This document shows positions 40,874-50,140 of a DNA stretch of 64,000 nucleotides, piece by piece. The position numbers and the translations under genes are program-made. The notes under the pieces are model-generated. The model was not told where the DNA came from and made no database searches. It was given only the letters and a program-made list of their open reading frames with translations. The stretch is from Natrinema saccharevitans. Its GTDB lineage: Archaea > Halobacteriota > Halobacteria > Halobacteriales > Natrialbaceae. Within the stretch, counting starts at the first letter, position 1. Each line of letters begins with the position of its first letter. Location: contig NZ_LWLN01000001.1 in assembly GCF_001953745.1 (NCBI RefSeq), positions 62,001-126,000 on the forward strand. The letters run 5' to 3'.

Positions 40874-41112
40874 TCAGAGCCCCGGGACCCCGACCGCTCC
40901 GAAGCCGGTGACCCCGACCGCGGCGAGGGCATAGAGGACGACCAGGACGGTGACCCAGGCGACGAGGCCGATCATCGCCGCGGCGGTCCAGTCGCCGGGA
41001 TACCGCCAGTTGATGACGCCGACGTAGGCGATCAGTGCCAAAGCGGGCCGAGGAGGGGGATCCAGCCGACGACGAACACGACGGCCGACGCGATCGGTGC
41101 TGCGAGCGCCAT
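40874..41112 (-). pseudogene. small two-to-three-helix membrane protein, single-base frameshift
   Basis: Two overlapping frames together make one plausible protein of about 79 residues. The first (ATG 41112) reads MALAAPIASAVVFVVGWIPL then LGPLWH and stops; the second continues LALIAYVGVINWRYPGDWTA and AAMIGLVAWVTVLVVLYALA to a clean end. Adding one T in the run CTTT near 41040 restores a continuous frame. It is either a recently broken gene or a sequencing error in a homopolymer. I know no family. It is convergent with the M20 gene. Confidence 0.6.
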
Positions 41113-41343
41113 AGCGTCCGTACGCCGGATCGGCGGAACAGTTCGCTGCTTGCACGTTCCACACCGTTTGCATCGGTTCTCGAGTCGAGCAGGCGAACTG
41201 CCGAGAACGGCGTCCGTGCCGAGTACGGATCGTCCCAACAGTCGACACCTCGGGCTGCCCCACATGTTGATGGGTGCGTCCTGGGGTGTTCGTGCCGTCC
41301 GGAACCCCGACGTTGATACCGGTTCCGGGCGAACGGTACGTTC

Positions 41344-42876
41344 ATGGCGACCGATCAGGCCGAGAGTGACGCAGACGAGGCCGACACCTACGAGCAGTTC
41401 GAGAAGCGAGTACAGCGGATTTCGAACGTCGGCAATGCGGCCGGCATCCTGCGGTGGGACCAGGAGGTCGTGATGCCCGACGAGGGAACGCCGGCCCGGG
41501 CACAGCAGCTCTCGACGCTGTCATCGCTCAGCCACGAACTCCTGACCGCCGACCAGACCGGCGAGTTGCTGGCCGCGCTCGAAGACGACGAGCTCGCTGA
41601 CGAGCGGGCCGCGGTCGTCCGCGAGATTCGCCGCCAGTACGACCGCGAGACGAGCGTCCCACAGGCCCTCGTCGAAGAGATCTCGGCGACGGCATCGAAC
41701 GCCCACCCCACGTGGAAACGGGCCAAGGAGGAAGACGACTTCGAGCAGTTCGCGCCGACCCTCGAGCAGCTGGTCGATCTCAAACGCGAGTACGCCGAAC
41801 ACATCGATCCCGACGCCGACCCTTACGCCGTGCTGTTCGCGGACTACGAGCCCTACATCGACCTCGAGACGGCCGAACGGGTCCTCGAGCGGCTGCGCGA
41901 GACGCTCGTCCCGCTGATCGACGCCGTCCAGGACAGCGACGCCGAACTGACGACGGACGCTTTTTCTGGGGAGTTCGACGACGACGATCAGGAGGCACTC
42001 GCCCGGGACGTGTTGGACTCGCTGGGCTACGACTGGGACCGCGGCCGGCTCGACACCGCGCCCCATCCGTTCTCCTCGGGTACGCAGTTCGACGCCCGCG
42101 TGACGACCCGCTTCGAGGAGGACGATCTGCTGGGCTCGATCACCTCGACGGTCCACGAGTTCGGCCACGCAAACTACACGCAGGGGCTGCCCGACCACGG
42201 CTACGGCACGCCGCTCGGCGAGGCCCGCGATCTCTCGGTCCACGAGTCACAGTCGCGGCTCTGGGAGAACCACGTCGGCCGCTCGCGCCCGTTCTGGGAG
42301 CACTTCCTGCCGATCGCCCGCGAGCGCTTCCCCGAACTCGAGGGCGTGACCCCCGAGGAAGCCTACGAGTCGGCAAATCAGGTCCACGACGACAACCTCA
42401 TCCGGGTCGAGGCGGACGAACTCACCTACCACCTCCACATCGTGATCCGCTTCGAGATCGAGCGGGATCTGATCCGGGGCGACCTCGAGGTCGCGGAGGT
42501 CCCGCGGGTCTGGAACGACAAGTACGAGGAGTACCTCGGCGTCCGGCCGGAGACGGATGCGGAGGGCTGTCTGCAGGACATCCACTGGTCTCACGGCGAC
42601 TTCGGCTACTTCTCGACGTACTCGCTGGGCTCGGTGCTCGCGGCCCAGCTGTACGCCGCCGCCGAGGCCGACCGCGGCCCCTTCGACGACGCGATCCGCG
42701 AGGGCGAGTTCGACGGCCTCAACGGCTGGCTCCGCGAGAACGTCCACCGACACGGGAAACGATACGTCACGCCCGACCTCATCGAGCGGGCAACCGGCGA
42801 GGGCCTGACCGCCGACTACTTCCTCGAGTACGTCGAGTCGAAGTACGGTGAGCTGTACGATCTCGAGGGGTACTGA
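41344..42876 (+). CDS. M32 family carboxypeptidase (Taq/Pfu type)
   Basis: A 510-residue zinc carboxypeptidase that removes C-terminal residues. The zinc motif HEFGH (His271, Glu272, His275) lies in STVHEFGHANYTQGLPDHGY, and the later ESQSRLWENHVGRSRPFWEH supplies the third ligand Glu and substrate contacts. The protein is nearly all helical, as the family is, and starts with an acidic MATDQAESDADEADTYEQF. No signal peptide, so it acts in the cytoplasm. It follows an unlinked frameshifted gene and precedes an SDR gene on the same strand. Confidence 0.93.
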   Translation: MATDQAESDADEADTYEQFEKRVQRISNVGNAAGILRWDQEVVMPDEGTPARAQQLSTLSSLSHELLTADQTGELLAALEDDELADERAAVVREIRRQYDRETSVPQALVEEISATASNAHPTWKRAKEEDDFEQFAPTLEQLVDLKREYAEHIDPDADPYAVLFADYEPYIDLETAERVLERLRETLVPLIDAVQDSDAELTTDAFSGEFDDDDQEALARDVLDSLGYDWDRGRLDTAPHPFSSGTQFDARVTTRFEEDDLLGSITSTVHEFGHANYTQGLPDHGYGTPLGEARDLSVHESQSRLWENHVGRSRPFWEHFLPIARERFPELEGVTPEEAYESANQVHDDNLIRVEADELTYHLHIVIRFEIERDLIRGDLEVAEVPRVWNDKYEEYLGVRPETDAEGCLQDIHWSHGDFGYFSTYSLGSVLAAQLYAAAEADRGPFDDAIREGEFDGLNGWLRENVHRHGKRYVTPDLIERATGEGLTADYFLEYVESKYGELYDLEGY

Positions 42877-42963
42877 CCGCGCTTCGGACCGGTTACCGTC
42901 GGATCACCGATCCGGGCTCCGCGACCCTCGTTTTTACGACCGCTGCGCCCCTATCCACCGGCG

Positions 42964-43707
42964 ATGTCAGCAACACTCGAGTCGAAGACGGCGATCGTCA
43001 CGGGCGCGAGTTCGGGTATCGGCGCGGCGACCTGTCACGAACTCGCCGACGGCGGCGCGAACGTCGTCCTCGCGGCCCGCAGCGAGGATCGCCTGTCCGA
43101 CCTCGCGGCCGACCTCGAGGCCGACCACGGCGTCGAGACCCTGGTCGTGCCGACGGACGTCCGCGAGGAAGACGACGTCGACGCCCTCGTCGACGATACG
43201 GTCGACCGGTTCGGCGGGATCGACGTGCTGGTGAACAACGCGGGGCTGGCCCGCGGCGGCGAGGTCGAATCGATGACGACCGGGGAATACGAGACGATGC
43301 AGGAGACCAACGTCGACGGCGTCTTCTACGCGTCGCGCGCTGCGCTTCCACGTCTCCGCGAGCGCGCGGGCCATCTCGTCTTCGTCGCCAGCTTCGCCGG
43401 CCGACACCCACGCCCGTCCAACCCGGTCTACGCTGCCACGAAGTGGTGGGTCCGGGGCTTCGCCAAGAGCCTCGCGGCACAGGTTGGCGACGACGACATC
43501 GGAATCACCATCGTCAACCCCGCCGAGGTCCGTTCGGAGTTCGGGGCGGCCTACGGCGAGAGCTTCGCCGAGCGGTTCGACGAGGGCGAGGTCACCGAAC
43601 CCGAGGAGGTCGCGCAAGCGATCCGCTTCGCCGCGAGCCGCGAGGGCTCGAGCGTCAGCGAACTCGACATCAACCGTCGGGACAAGTTCGCCGACACCTT
43701 CCACTGA
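42964..43707 (+). CDS. short-chain dehydrogenase/reductase
   Basis: A 247-residue classical SDR. The cofactor motif TGASSGIG is at about 13-20 and NNAG at about 90; the catalytic triad is Ser in FVASFAG and Tyr-x-x-x-Lys in YAATKWW. Arg40-Ser41 after the second strand (ARSEDRL) is compatible with NADP(H) preference. The substrate is unknown. It starts 87 bases after the carboxypeptidase stop, so co-transcription is possible. The C-terminus NRRDKFADTFH is ordinary for the family. Confidence 0.93.
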   Translation: MSATLESKTAIVTGASSGIGAATCHELADGGANVVLAARSEDRLSDLAADLEADHGVETLVVPTDVREEDDVDALVDDTVDRFGGIDVLVNNAGLARGGEVESMTTGEYETMQETNVDGVFYASRAALPRLRERAGHLVFVASFAGRHPRPSNPVYAATKWWVRGFAKSLAAQVGDDDIGITIVNPAEVRSEFGAAYGESFAERFDEGEVTEPEEVAQAIRFAASREGSSVSELDINRRDKFADTFH

Positions 43708-43791
43708 CCGACCGTGTGCGATCGGAGCAGTATAAAATCGGGTTGTGAGTGCCGGGTTGAGACTCACTCGTTCCCGACCCCTCCCTCGAGT

Positions 43792-44265
43792 ATGCGACTC
43801 TCGATTCCGGGCGTTCCCGGCGTCTACTTCGACACCGATGCGGAACCGCTGGCGATCAACGTGGCGCTGACCGCTGCCGGCCGCCGCGCGCCGAAGCCGC
43901 AGGGGTACGCCATCCAGTTCCTGCCCTACCTGTGGTCGTTCGACCTCGACCTGCAGGAGGTCCCCAACGACCACCCGATCCAGTATCTCCACCCCGAGGG
44001 CGCGCGGAGTCTGGGTGCTCTCGCCCAGCAGCGCGGCGTCCGCGAGGCCGGCACCGAACTCGAGTCGGTGCTGCGGTTCGTCTGGTCGGTCAATCGGGAA
44101 GTGGAGTCGGCGACCGGCCAACTGCTCGGGGCGGCCGACGGCGACGACGGCGTCACCATCGAGATTCAGGAGGGGATCGTCAGCGCCGACGGCTCGTCGC
44201 TCGATACCGACGAATTCGACGTCGGCGAACCCGGTGCCGACGACTTCGACGACAACGAGCCCTGA
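43792..44265 (+). CDS. conserved haloarchaeal protein of unknown function (157 aa)
   Basis: A 157-residue protein from ATG 43792 (MRLSIPGVPGVYFDTDAEPL). It has a mixed alpha/beta pattern, with the aromatic block YAIQFLPYLWSFDLDLQEVP and the helix EGARSLGALAQQRGVREAGT. It ends in an acidic tail (DVGEPGADDFDDNEP). No membrane segment, cysteine site or catalytic motif is visible. I believe it is conserved in haloarchaea but cannot name a domain. It is 84 bases after the SDR gene on the same strand. Confidence 0.7.
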   Translation: MRLSIPGVPGVYFDTDAEPLAINVALTAAGRRAPKPQGYAIQFLPYLWSFDLDLQEVPNDHPIQYLHPEGARSLGALAQQRGVREAGTELESVLRFVWSVNREVESATGQLLGAADGDDGVTIEIQEGIVSADGSSLDTDEFDVGEPGADDFDDNEP

Positions 44266-44350
44266 CGTCGACGGATCGTGATCGAGATGCTCGACCCGCC
44301 CAGCCCGTAGATTCGTCACCCATTTTGGGAGTCGATTCGAAGGGAGATCC

Positions 44351-45325
44351 ATGCCCTCCGGGCCGACCGCCCTCCGGATACGAATGGTCGCTGCAATCGT
44401 CGGCCTCGGCGTCGTGATGGTCGCCTTTCTCGCGGGCGTGTGGGCCGTCTTTTACGGCGTCCTCCGGTTGCTCGACGTCGGGATCGCCGCACGGGTGGCG
44501 TTCGCCACGACGGTCGCGACGCTCGTGACGATCGGCTACCTCGAGTACAGACAGCTCGAGACGATCGAGCGCCTCGCCGACGCCCATCCGGTGGACCGCG
44601 AGACGGCACCGGACCTCTACGAGACGGCGACCCGGGTCGCCGCCCAGCTCGACGTTCCCGCGCCGACGATCGCCGTCTCGGATCGCGACGCACCCGAGGC
44701 CCTGGCCGTGGGCCTTCGACCGGACGCCGTCCGTCTGGTACTCTCGCTGGGAACGATCGACGCGCTCGACGGCGACCAACTCGAGGCGGTGATCGCACAC
44801 GAACTCGCTCACGTCGGCAACCGCGACGCGATGGTGATGACGGCCGCGTCGCTTCCCGTGGTACTCGCCGACGGACTGAGATCACGACTCGAGCGGATAG
44901 AGAATCCCGGCTGGGCGGCCGTCGTCACCGTCCCGCTGGGGTTCCTGTCGACGGCCGTTTGGGTCGTCGGTAGAACGATCACGGCGCGGTTCTCCAGGGC
45001 GCGGGAACGGGCGGCCGACCGGGCCGCCGCGGAAGCGACCGGTTCGCCCGCCGCCCTCGCGAGCGCGCTCCGGCGGCTCGACCGGGAGATCGACGAGACG
45101 CCGGACCGGGACCTGCGGGCGGCCTCGAGCGTCTCTTCGCTTTCCGTCCTCTCGCTCGAACCGGACGAACCCGAGAAGGTCATGCTCGGACCCGAGGGCG
45201 AGACCGAACCGTCGTACTGGCGGCTCCGCAAACGGCTCTACCGCCTCGAGCGCTACCTCTTCGATACCCACCCACCGACGGACGATCGAATCGCCGCGCT
45301 CGCCGCCCTCGAGCGACGACAGTGA
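44351..45325 (+). CDS. M48 family (HtpX-like) membrane metalloprotease
   Basis: A 324-residue membrane peptidase. Two N-terminal helices (about 15-40 and 44-62) precede the protease domain with HELAH (His150, Glu151, His154) in EAVIAHELAHVGNRDAMVM, and a third zinc ligand, Glu, at about 221 in RAREREADRAAAEATG-like sequence. A membrane helix lies between them (about 185-212, AAVVTVPLGFLSTAVWVVGR). HtpX-like proteins degrade damaged membrane proteins. The C-terminal TDDRIAALAALERRQ is typical. The next gene (truA) begins 37 bases later. Confidence 0.9.
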   Translation: MPSGPTALRIRMVAAIVGLGVVMVAFLAGVWAVFYGVLRLLDVGIAARVAFATTVATLVTIGYLEYRQLETIERLADAHPVDRETAPDLYETATRVAAQLDVPAPTIAVSDRDAPEALAVGLRPDAVRLVLSLGTIDALDGDQLEAVIAHELAHVGNRDAMVMTAASLPVVLADGLRSRLERIENPGWAAVVTVPLGFLSTAVWVVGRTITARFSRARERAADRAAAEATGSPAALASALRRLDREIDETPDRDLRAASSVSSLSVLSLEPDEPEKVMLGPEGETEPSYWRLRKRLYRLERYLFDTHPPTDDRIAALAALERRQ

Positions 45326-45362
45326 GACGGGTATAACACCCTGGCCGCGCTGGGTCGACCTG

Positions 45363-46202
45363 ATGGCTCGCCGCGCGTTCCGGATCGCCTACGACGGGAC
45401 CGACTACCACGGCTACCAGCGCCAGCCCCAGCCCGACGTGCCGACCGTCGAGGACGTGATCTTCGACGCCCTTCGAGAACTCGCCGTCCTCGAGGACGAC
45501 GCCGACAAGCCCGCCGGCTACGCCGCGGCCGGGCGGACCGACGCGGGCGTCTCGGCGCTCGCCCAGACGATCGCGCTCGAGGCCCCCGACTGGCTCGCGC
45601 CGCGGGCGTTGAACGGCCGGCTCCCGGCCGACGTTCGGGCGTGGGCGGCGGCCGACGCGCCCCCGGACTTTCACGCGACCCACCACGCGACCCGCCGGGA
45701 GTACACCTATCACCTGTACGCGCCGCTCACCGAGACGGACGGCGCGCCGGCCGTCGACGACGACCGGTTCCGCGCGGCCTGCGAGGCCCTGTCCGGGACC
45801 CACGACGTCGCCAACCTGACGCCCGACGATCACAACACCGAGCGCTCGCTGTCCCTCGCGGCCGAGCGGGACGGCGACTACCTCGTCCTCACGGTCGCCG
45901 CGGGCGGCTTTTCCCGCGAACTCGTCCGTCGGCTCGTCTCGCTCGCCCGCGCCGTCGGGACCGGCGACGCCCCCCGCGAGAAGATCGACCGCGTCCTCGA
46001 GCCCGAGCCGCTGCCCGGCCACGAGGGGATCGCACCGGCCCCGCCGGAGCCGCTCGTCCTGACCGACGTGAGTTACCCCGCCCTCGAGTTCGAGATCGAC
46101 GAGGAGGCGGCCGAGAGCGCTCGCGCGGTGTTCGGTCGCCGTCGCATCGACCGGCGAACGGGCGCGCGTGTCGCGGGACAGCTCGCCGACGGGACGCGCT
46201 GA
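45363..46202 (+). CDS. truA: tRNA pseudouridine(38-40) synthase TruA
   Basis: A 279-residue enzyme that isomerises U38-U40 in the anticodon arm. The catalytic Asp60 is in the AAGRTDAGVSALAQ motif, and the N-terminus RRAFRIAYDGTDYHGYQRQP is the family opening. A second conserved region is DHNTERSLSLAAERDGDYLV and the late FSRELVRRLVSLARAVG segment. Length fits archaeal TruA. It starts at ATG 45363. A small membrane-protein gene starts about 100 bases after it on the same strand. Confidence 0.95.
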   Translation: MARRAFRIAYDGTDYHGYQRQPQPDVPTVEDVIFDALRELAVLEDDADKPAGYAAAGRTDAGVSALAQTIALEAPDWLAPRALNGRLPADVRAWAAADAPPDFHATHHATRREYTYHLYAPLTETDGAPAVDDDRFRAACEALSGTHDVANLTPDDHNTERSLSLAAERDGDYLVLTVAAGGFSRELVRRLVSLARAVGTGDAPREKIDRVLEPEPLPGHEGIAPAPPEPLVLTDVSYPALEFEIDEEAAESARAVFGRRRIDRRTGARVAGQLADGTR

Positions 46203-46301
46203 CCGGCCGGCCGCGTGGCTCGCCGCCTCGCATCGCCTCGAGCGCGAACCGGCCGCGCCGGTGTACCAGCCCTTTTGGCCCCCGAACGCACACGTCGGCG
46301 C

Positions 46302-46538
46302 ATGGAACTGTCTCCGGAAGAGTACGGTGCCTACTGGCGGGCGTCGATCCGCGTCGCCGCGGGCGCGCTCGTGATCTTCTTCGGAACGCGGCTGACCGCG
46401 CCGTTGCGGACCCATCCCGAAGTCGGCGCGTCCGCACTCGGCGTCGTCCTGTTCGTCCTGCTGGTCCTCGTCGGAACCTTCCTCGCCACGCTCGGCGTCG
46501 CACGGGTCGTCCGGACCGCCGTCGACGCCGAGACCTAG
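46302..46538 (+). CDS. small two-helix membrane protein (78 aa)
   Basis: A 78-residue protein from ATG 46302 (MELSPEEYGAYWRASIRVAA) with two membrane helices at about 16-30 and 42-66 (LGVVLFVLLVLVGTFLATLG) and a short tail. The EEYGAYWRASIRV N-terminus looks conserved but I cannot name the family. Its stop TAG shares CTAG (46535-46538) with the stop of the convergent PQQ-propeller gene, so the two transcripts must overlap at their ends. Confidence 0.65.
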   Translation: MELSPEEYGAYWRASIRVAAGALVIFFGTRLTAPLRTHPEVGASALGVVLFVLLVLVGTFLATLGVARVVRTAVDAET

Positions 46539-47836
46539 GCCTCGAGCGCGCGGACCGTCCCGCCCCCGTCACCGACGACGATCGCCCCGTCGACGACCGC
46601 CGGCGAGGCGACCACGCGACCGTCGGTCGGGACTCGCCACAGTCCCTTGCCGTCCTCTCGCGAGACGGCGACGACGCCCGCCGAGGTTCCGACGACGACC
46701 GAATCGTCCGCGATGACCGGCGACGACCAGCTCGACGCGTACTGCACCGCCCCGGTGCTGCCGGCCGGCCGCGAGAGCGACTCGACTTCCTCGAGCGGGA
46801 CCGCCCACCGCCTGCTCCCGTCCCCTCGATCCAGCGCGACCAGCCGCTCGTCGGACTCGTGAATCACGACTCGCTCGTCGCCGACGGCGACCGAGGGGAC
46901 CATCGGCGGCAATTCTTGGACTCGAGTCCCCTGCAGGGACAGCGACGCGGCCCCCTCGCCGCCCCACTGGACCGCGCCGTCCTCGGCCGCGAGCGCGACC
47001 GGCGTCGGTCCCCCGACGTAGACGGTCCCGTCGACCACCGTCGGCGCGGACCGGACCGCGCGCTCGGTGTCGTGTGTCCACTCGCTCGAGCCGTCAGCGG
47101 CGTCGAACGCGGCGATGCCCGATTCCGTCCCGACGACGACGCGGTCGTCGGCGACCGCCGGCGAGGTGACTCCGCCAGCCGTCCGGCGCTGCTGTGCCAG
47201 CGACGTCCAGCCGGTAGTCGCCGGCGAGCGCCACGTCACCGCGCTCTCCGCGAGCCCGATCGCGACGAGGTCGCCGTCGGGCGTCCCCACGTACGCCGTG
47301 TCGTCGACCACGGTCGGCGAGGACGGCACCGTCGGCCCCGCCTGTTGCCGTGCGGTCAGCCGGGCAGTCGTTTCACCGTCGTACGGGACGTGACGCCGAT
47401 CGCCGCCGTCGCGACCGACGACGAGCAGCCCCGCGGCGTCGGGACAGACCACGGCGTCCTCGGCGATGGCAGGCGATCCGGTACGGGTCCCCTCGAGGGA
47501 GACCGTCCAGCGCTCGTCGCCGTTCGCGAGATCGATCGCGGACAGCGTCGAGCCGGCCGCGAGGTAGGCCGTGCCGTCGGCGATCGCGGCCGTTCCCGGG
47601 CCGGTCGGCAGGTCGATCGTCCAGCGCTCCGTCGGCTTCTCGTCGAACCCGTCGGCGTCGGCGACCGCCGCGTTGGACGGGCCGCCGCGAAACGACGGCC
47701 ACGTCCCGCCTTCGGCCGCCGATCCGTCGCCGTCCCCGTTCGACTCGCCGTCCGTGCCGTCCCCGAGACAGCCGGCCCCGAACGCGAGGGCCGTCCCGCA
47801 CGTCCCGAGTACCCCTCGGCGTGAAATCGGTCCCAT
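46535..47836 (-). CDS. Tat-exported PQQ-type beta-propeller lipoprotein
   Basis: A 433-residue extracytoplasmic protein. The signal MGPISRRGVLGTCGTALAFG has twin arginines (Arg6-Arg7), and GAGCLGDG holds the lipobox Cys23, so it is exported folded and lipid-anchored. The rest is a series of seven or eight repeats ending in GTVY / GxxxA-like strands (for example VDDTAYVGTPDGDLVAIGLA and VVDGTVYVGGPTPVALAAED), a PQQ/WD-like beta-propeller. The low-complexity linker GDGTDGESNGDGDGSAAEGG follows the Cys. No PQQ-enzyme active-site residues are obvious; a scaffold role is more likely. Its stop overlaps that of the convergent gene. Confidence 0.88.
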   Translation of the reverse strand: MGPISRRGVLGTCGTALAFGAGCLGDGTDGESNGDGDGSAAEGGTWPSFRGGPSNAAVADADGFDEKPTERWTIDLPTGPGTAAIADGTAYLAAGSTLSAIDLANGDERWTVSLEGTRTGSPAIAEDAVVCPDAAGLLVVGRDGGDRRHVPYDGETTARLTARQQAGPTVPSSPTVVDDTAYVGTPDGDLVAIGLAESAVTWRSPATTGWTSLAQQRRTAGGVTSPAVADDRVVVGTESGIAAFDAADGSSEWTHDTERAVRSAPTVVDGTVYVGGPTPVALAAEDGAVQWGGEGAASLSLQGTRVQELPPMVPSVAVGDERVVIHESDERLVALDRGDGSRRWAVPLEEVESLSRPAGSTGAVQYASSWSSPVIADDSVVVGTSAGVVAVSREDGKGLWRVPTDGRVVASPAVVDGAIVVGDGGGTVRALEA

Positions 47837-47986
47837 CGTCTCCGCTTCGACACCGAGCCGCCAAAAGTAGTTCGACGGCCGAACTGTCTCGAGATCGAAT
47901 CGGTTCGGACGTCGGTCGGGTTCGTCGCCTGTCCCCTTCGATCCGTCCTCGATCGCCGCAAGCGTGCCGGTCGGTCCGGCGGTGGA

Positions 47987-49399
47987 TCAGTCGTCGACGG
48001 TGCCGACGGGTTCGGCGTCCGCGGACTCCGCGGTCGCCCCCGACTCGGGCGACCGGGCGTCGAACAGCGGGCTCTCCGCGCCGGGGACGAACGTGTTGAG
48101 GACCAGTGCCGACAGCGCGGTCACGATGACCGACTGTCCGAAGAACAGCTCCGCGCCGCTGGGGAGTCCCGAGAGGGCCTCCGGCGTCGTCGCGACCCCG
48201 AGCCCGAGGCCGAGCGAGACGGCGACGATGACCGTGTTCCGACGATCGAGGTCGACGTGCGTGACGACCAGCCGGAACCCACTGGCGGCGACCATCCCGG
48301 CCATCAGCAGGACCGCACCGCCGAAGACCGAGCTGGGAATCGTCGTCACGGCAGCGCCGACCTTGGGGCTCAGCCCGAGGACGGCCAGGAAGACGCCGCC
48401 GATGCCGACGACGTGACGGCTCATCACGCCGGTGAAGTTGACGATACCGACGTTCTGGGAGAAGGAGGTGATCGGGAAGGCGGCGAAGATAGCGCCGAGC
48501 GAACTCAACAGTCCGTCGTTGAACAGCCCGCCACGGAACTCCTCGTTCGTCGGATTGCGACCCTCGGCGGCTGTCACGCCGGACATGTCGCCGACCGTCT
48601 CCATCGCCGAGACCAGAAAGAGGACGGCGAAAGTCGCGATCGCGATCGGTTCGAACTCGAAGCCGAACCGCGTGGGTTCGGGCAAGGCGATCCACGCGGC
48701 CTCGCCGACGGTCGAGAAGTCGACGAGTTCGAGACCGGTGGCGACCGTCAGTGCGACGGCGACGGCGTAGCCGACGGCGATGGCGACGAGGACCGACAGC
48801 AGCCGCGTGACGCCTCTCGTGAGCATGTTGAGCCCGACGGCGACCGCCAGCACGAGCGCGGCCAGCCCGATGTGATGGAGCGCGCCGAAGTCGGCCGCGT
48901 TGGCCCCGCCGGCGGCGTAGTCCATCGCGACGGGCACGAGGTAGAGGCCGATGATGACGACGACGAGTCCGGTCACCAGCGGCGGGAAGAAGGGTTTGAT
49001 GCGTTTGAACTGCCAGCCGATCAGTCCCTCGACGACGAACCCCGTCACGAGGATCGCGCCGAAGACGGCGGCCATCCCGTAGTCCGCCCCGATCGAGATC
49101 GACGCGCCCACGAACGTGAAACTCGAGCCCATGACGATCGGCAGGCGGGCCCCGACCGGACCGACGGTGTACGCCTGGACGACCGTCGCCAGCCCGGAGA
49201 ACAGGAGGACCATCTGAACGATGTAGGCCGTGTCCGCCGGACCGAGGCCGACCCCGCCCGCGACGACGTAGGCCACCGCCGTCGCCGGGACGATCATCAC
49301 CGCGACGTGTTGCAGGCCGAGCAGAATCGATTTCGGCAACGGCGGTTTGTCGTCCAGACCGTACTCGAGTTCGATCCCGCCGTCCGGTTCCGTCGACAT
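47987..49399 (-). CDS. NCS2 family xanthine/uric acid permease
   Basis: A 470-residue transporter with about twelve to fourteen membrane segments. NCS2 fingerprints are visible: LLGLQHVAVMIVPATAVAYV near the start, SAMETVGDMSGVTAAEGRNP in helix 8, and SFSQNVGIVNFTGVMSRHVV in helix 10. The SxNxG...TG pattern is more like the xanthine/urate (XanQ/UacT) than the uracil branch. It carries a nucleobase with cations across the cell membrane. I chose MSTEPDGGIELEYGL (49399). The PRTase gene lies 187 bases upstream on the same strand, forming a plausible uptake-and-salvage pair. Direct repeats flank its promoter. Confidence 0.9.
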   Translation of the reverse strand: MSTEPDGGIELEYGLDDKPPLPKSILLGLQHVAVMIVPATAVAYVVAGGVGLGPADTAYIVQMVLLFSGLATVVQAYTVGPVGARLPIVMGSSFTFVGASISIGADYGMAAVFGAILVTGFVVEGLIGWQFKRIKPFFPPLVTGLVVVIIGLYLVPVAMDYAAGGANAADFGALHHIGLAALVLAVAVGLNMLTRGVTRLLSVLVAIAVGYAVAVALTVATGLELVDFSTVGEAAWIALPEPTRFGFEFEPIAIATFAVLFLVSAMETVGDMSGVTAAEGRNPTNEEFRGGLFNDGLLSSLGAIFAAFPITSFSQNVGIVNFTGVMSRHVVGIGGVFLAVLGLSPKVGAAVTTIPSSVFGGAVLLMAGMVAASGFRLVVTHVDLDRRNTVIVAVSLGLGLGVATTPEALSGLPSGAELFFGQSVIVTALSALVLNTFVPGAESPLFDARSPESGATAESADAEPVGTVDD

Positions 49400-49417
49400 T
49401 GTATGGCCGCGAGGTTG

Positions 49418-49461
49418 CAGATGGGTGTACAAAAAGATTCGCAAACGCGCTCAAATGGGTG
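49418..49461 (-). promoter_or_regulatory. direct repeats flanking the promoter of the purine permease gene
   Basis: On the plus strand CAGATGGGTG (49418-49427) and CAAATGGGTG (49452-49461) are direct repeats 34 bases apart. Between them the minus strand has a T-rich TTTTTGTAC that could be a TATA-like core, about 30-40 bases before ATG 49399. The arrangement resembles an operator on either side of a promoter. Confidence 0.4.
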
Positions 49462-49585
49462 AATTAGCCACCGAGTCTATGCATGTATGTGCTCACGCGG
49501 TGGCGGATACACGGGATCGCCTTGCCCCCGTCGAGCGACCGGCTCGAGACGAACCGCCGACCGCCGTCGGTCCTCGACACGCCTA

Positions 49586-50140
49586 TCAACTCGTCGAGTG
49601 GACGGTCACCTCGCCGTCCTCGACCGTGATGTCGACGAGACTCGTCGCCTCGTAGTCCGTGTCGTCGAGCGCCGACTCGCCGACCTTGCGCAACACGACG
49701 ACGATGTCGGCGATCTCGGCTCCGATGCCGTCGAGCGCGTCACAGATCGCGGCCAGCGTGCCGCCGGTCGAGAGCATGTCGTCGACGATCACGACCCGGT
49801 CCCCCGGCTCGACGTCGTTGATGTACATCTCCGACTCCGAGTAGCCCGTCTCCTGGTGGAGCGATACCTCGCCCTCGAGCCCGTAGGCCCGCTTTCGAAT
49901 GACGACAAGCGGGACGTCGGCCTGCAGGGAGAGCGCGGTCGCGAGGTGGATCCCCATCGCCTCCGGCGCGACGATCTTGTCCACCTCGAGGTCCGCGGTC
50001 CGCATCACCTCGACGACGACCTCCCGCAACAGGGCGGGATCGAGCTGCGGAACCCCGTTGCTGATCGGGTGGACGAGATACTCGTACCCGTCCTTGTCGA
50101 TGATCGGTGCGTCGTCTAACGACTCGAGGAGCCGGTTCAT
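49586..50140 (-). CDS. HGPRTase-like purine phosphoribosyltransferase
   Basis: A 184-residue type I PRTase. The PRPP-binding motif [13 protein letters not shown] is at about 116-128; the hood and flexible loop [18 protein letters not shown] precedes it. In archaea this family (often called HGPRTase-like, or the adenine-type Apt relative) salvages hypoxanthine, guanine or adenine into nucleotides. ATG 50140 is followed at once by [15 protein letters not shown] gap of 187 bases separates its stop from the NCS2 permease ATG on the same strand, and the two likely co-operate in purine salvage. The base specificity cannot be called here. Confidence 0.88.
   Translation of the reverse strand: MNRLLESLDDAPIIDKDGYEYLVHPISNGVPQLDPALLREVVVEVMRTADLEVDKIVAPEAMGIHLATALSLQADVPLVVIRKRAYGLEGEVSLHQETGYSESEMYINDVEPGDRVVIVDDMLSTGGTLAAICDALDGIGAEIADIVVVLRKVGESALDDTDYEATSLVDITVEDGEVTVHSTS

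Noticed and set aside
45641-47824. 727-codon plus-strand frame covering truA and the PQQ-propeller gene
   Set aside because: It is almost entirely Arg, Pro and Asp and lies antisense to a clear Tat lipoprotein gene; high-GC haloarchaeal DNA often gives such shadow frames.
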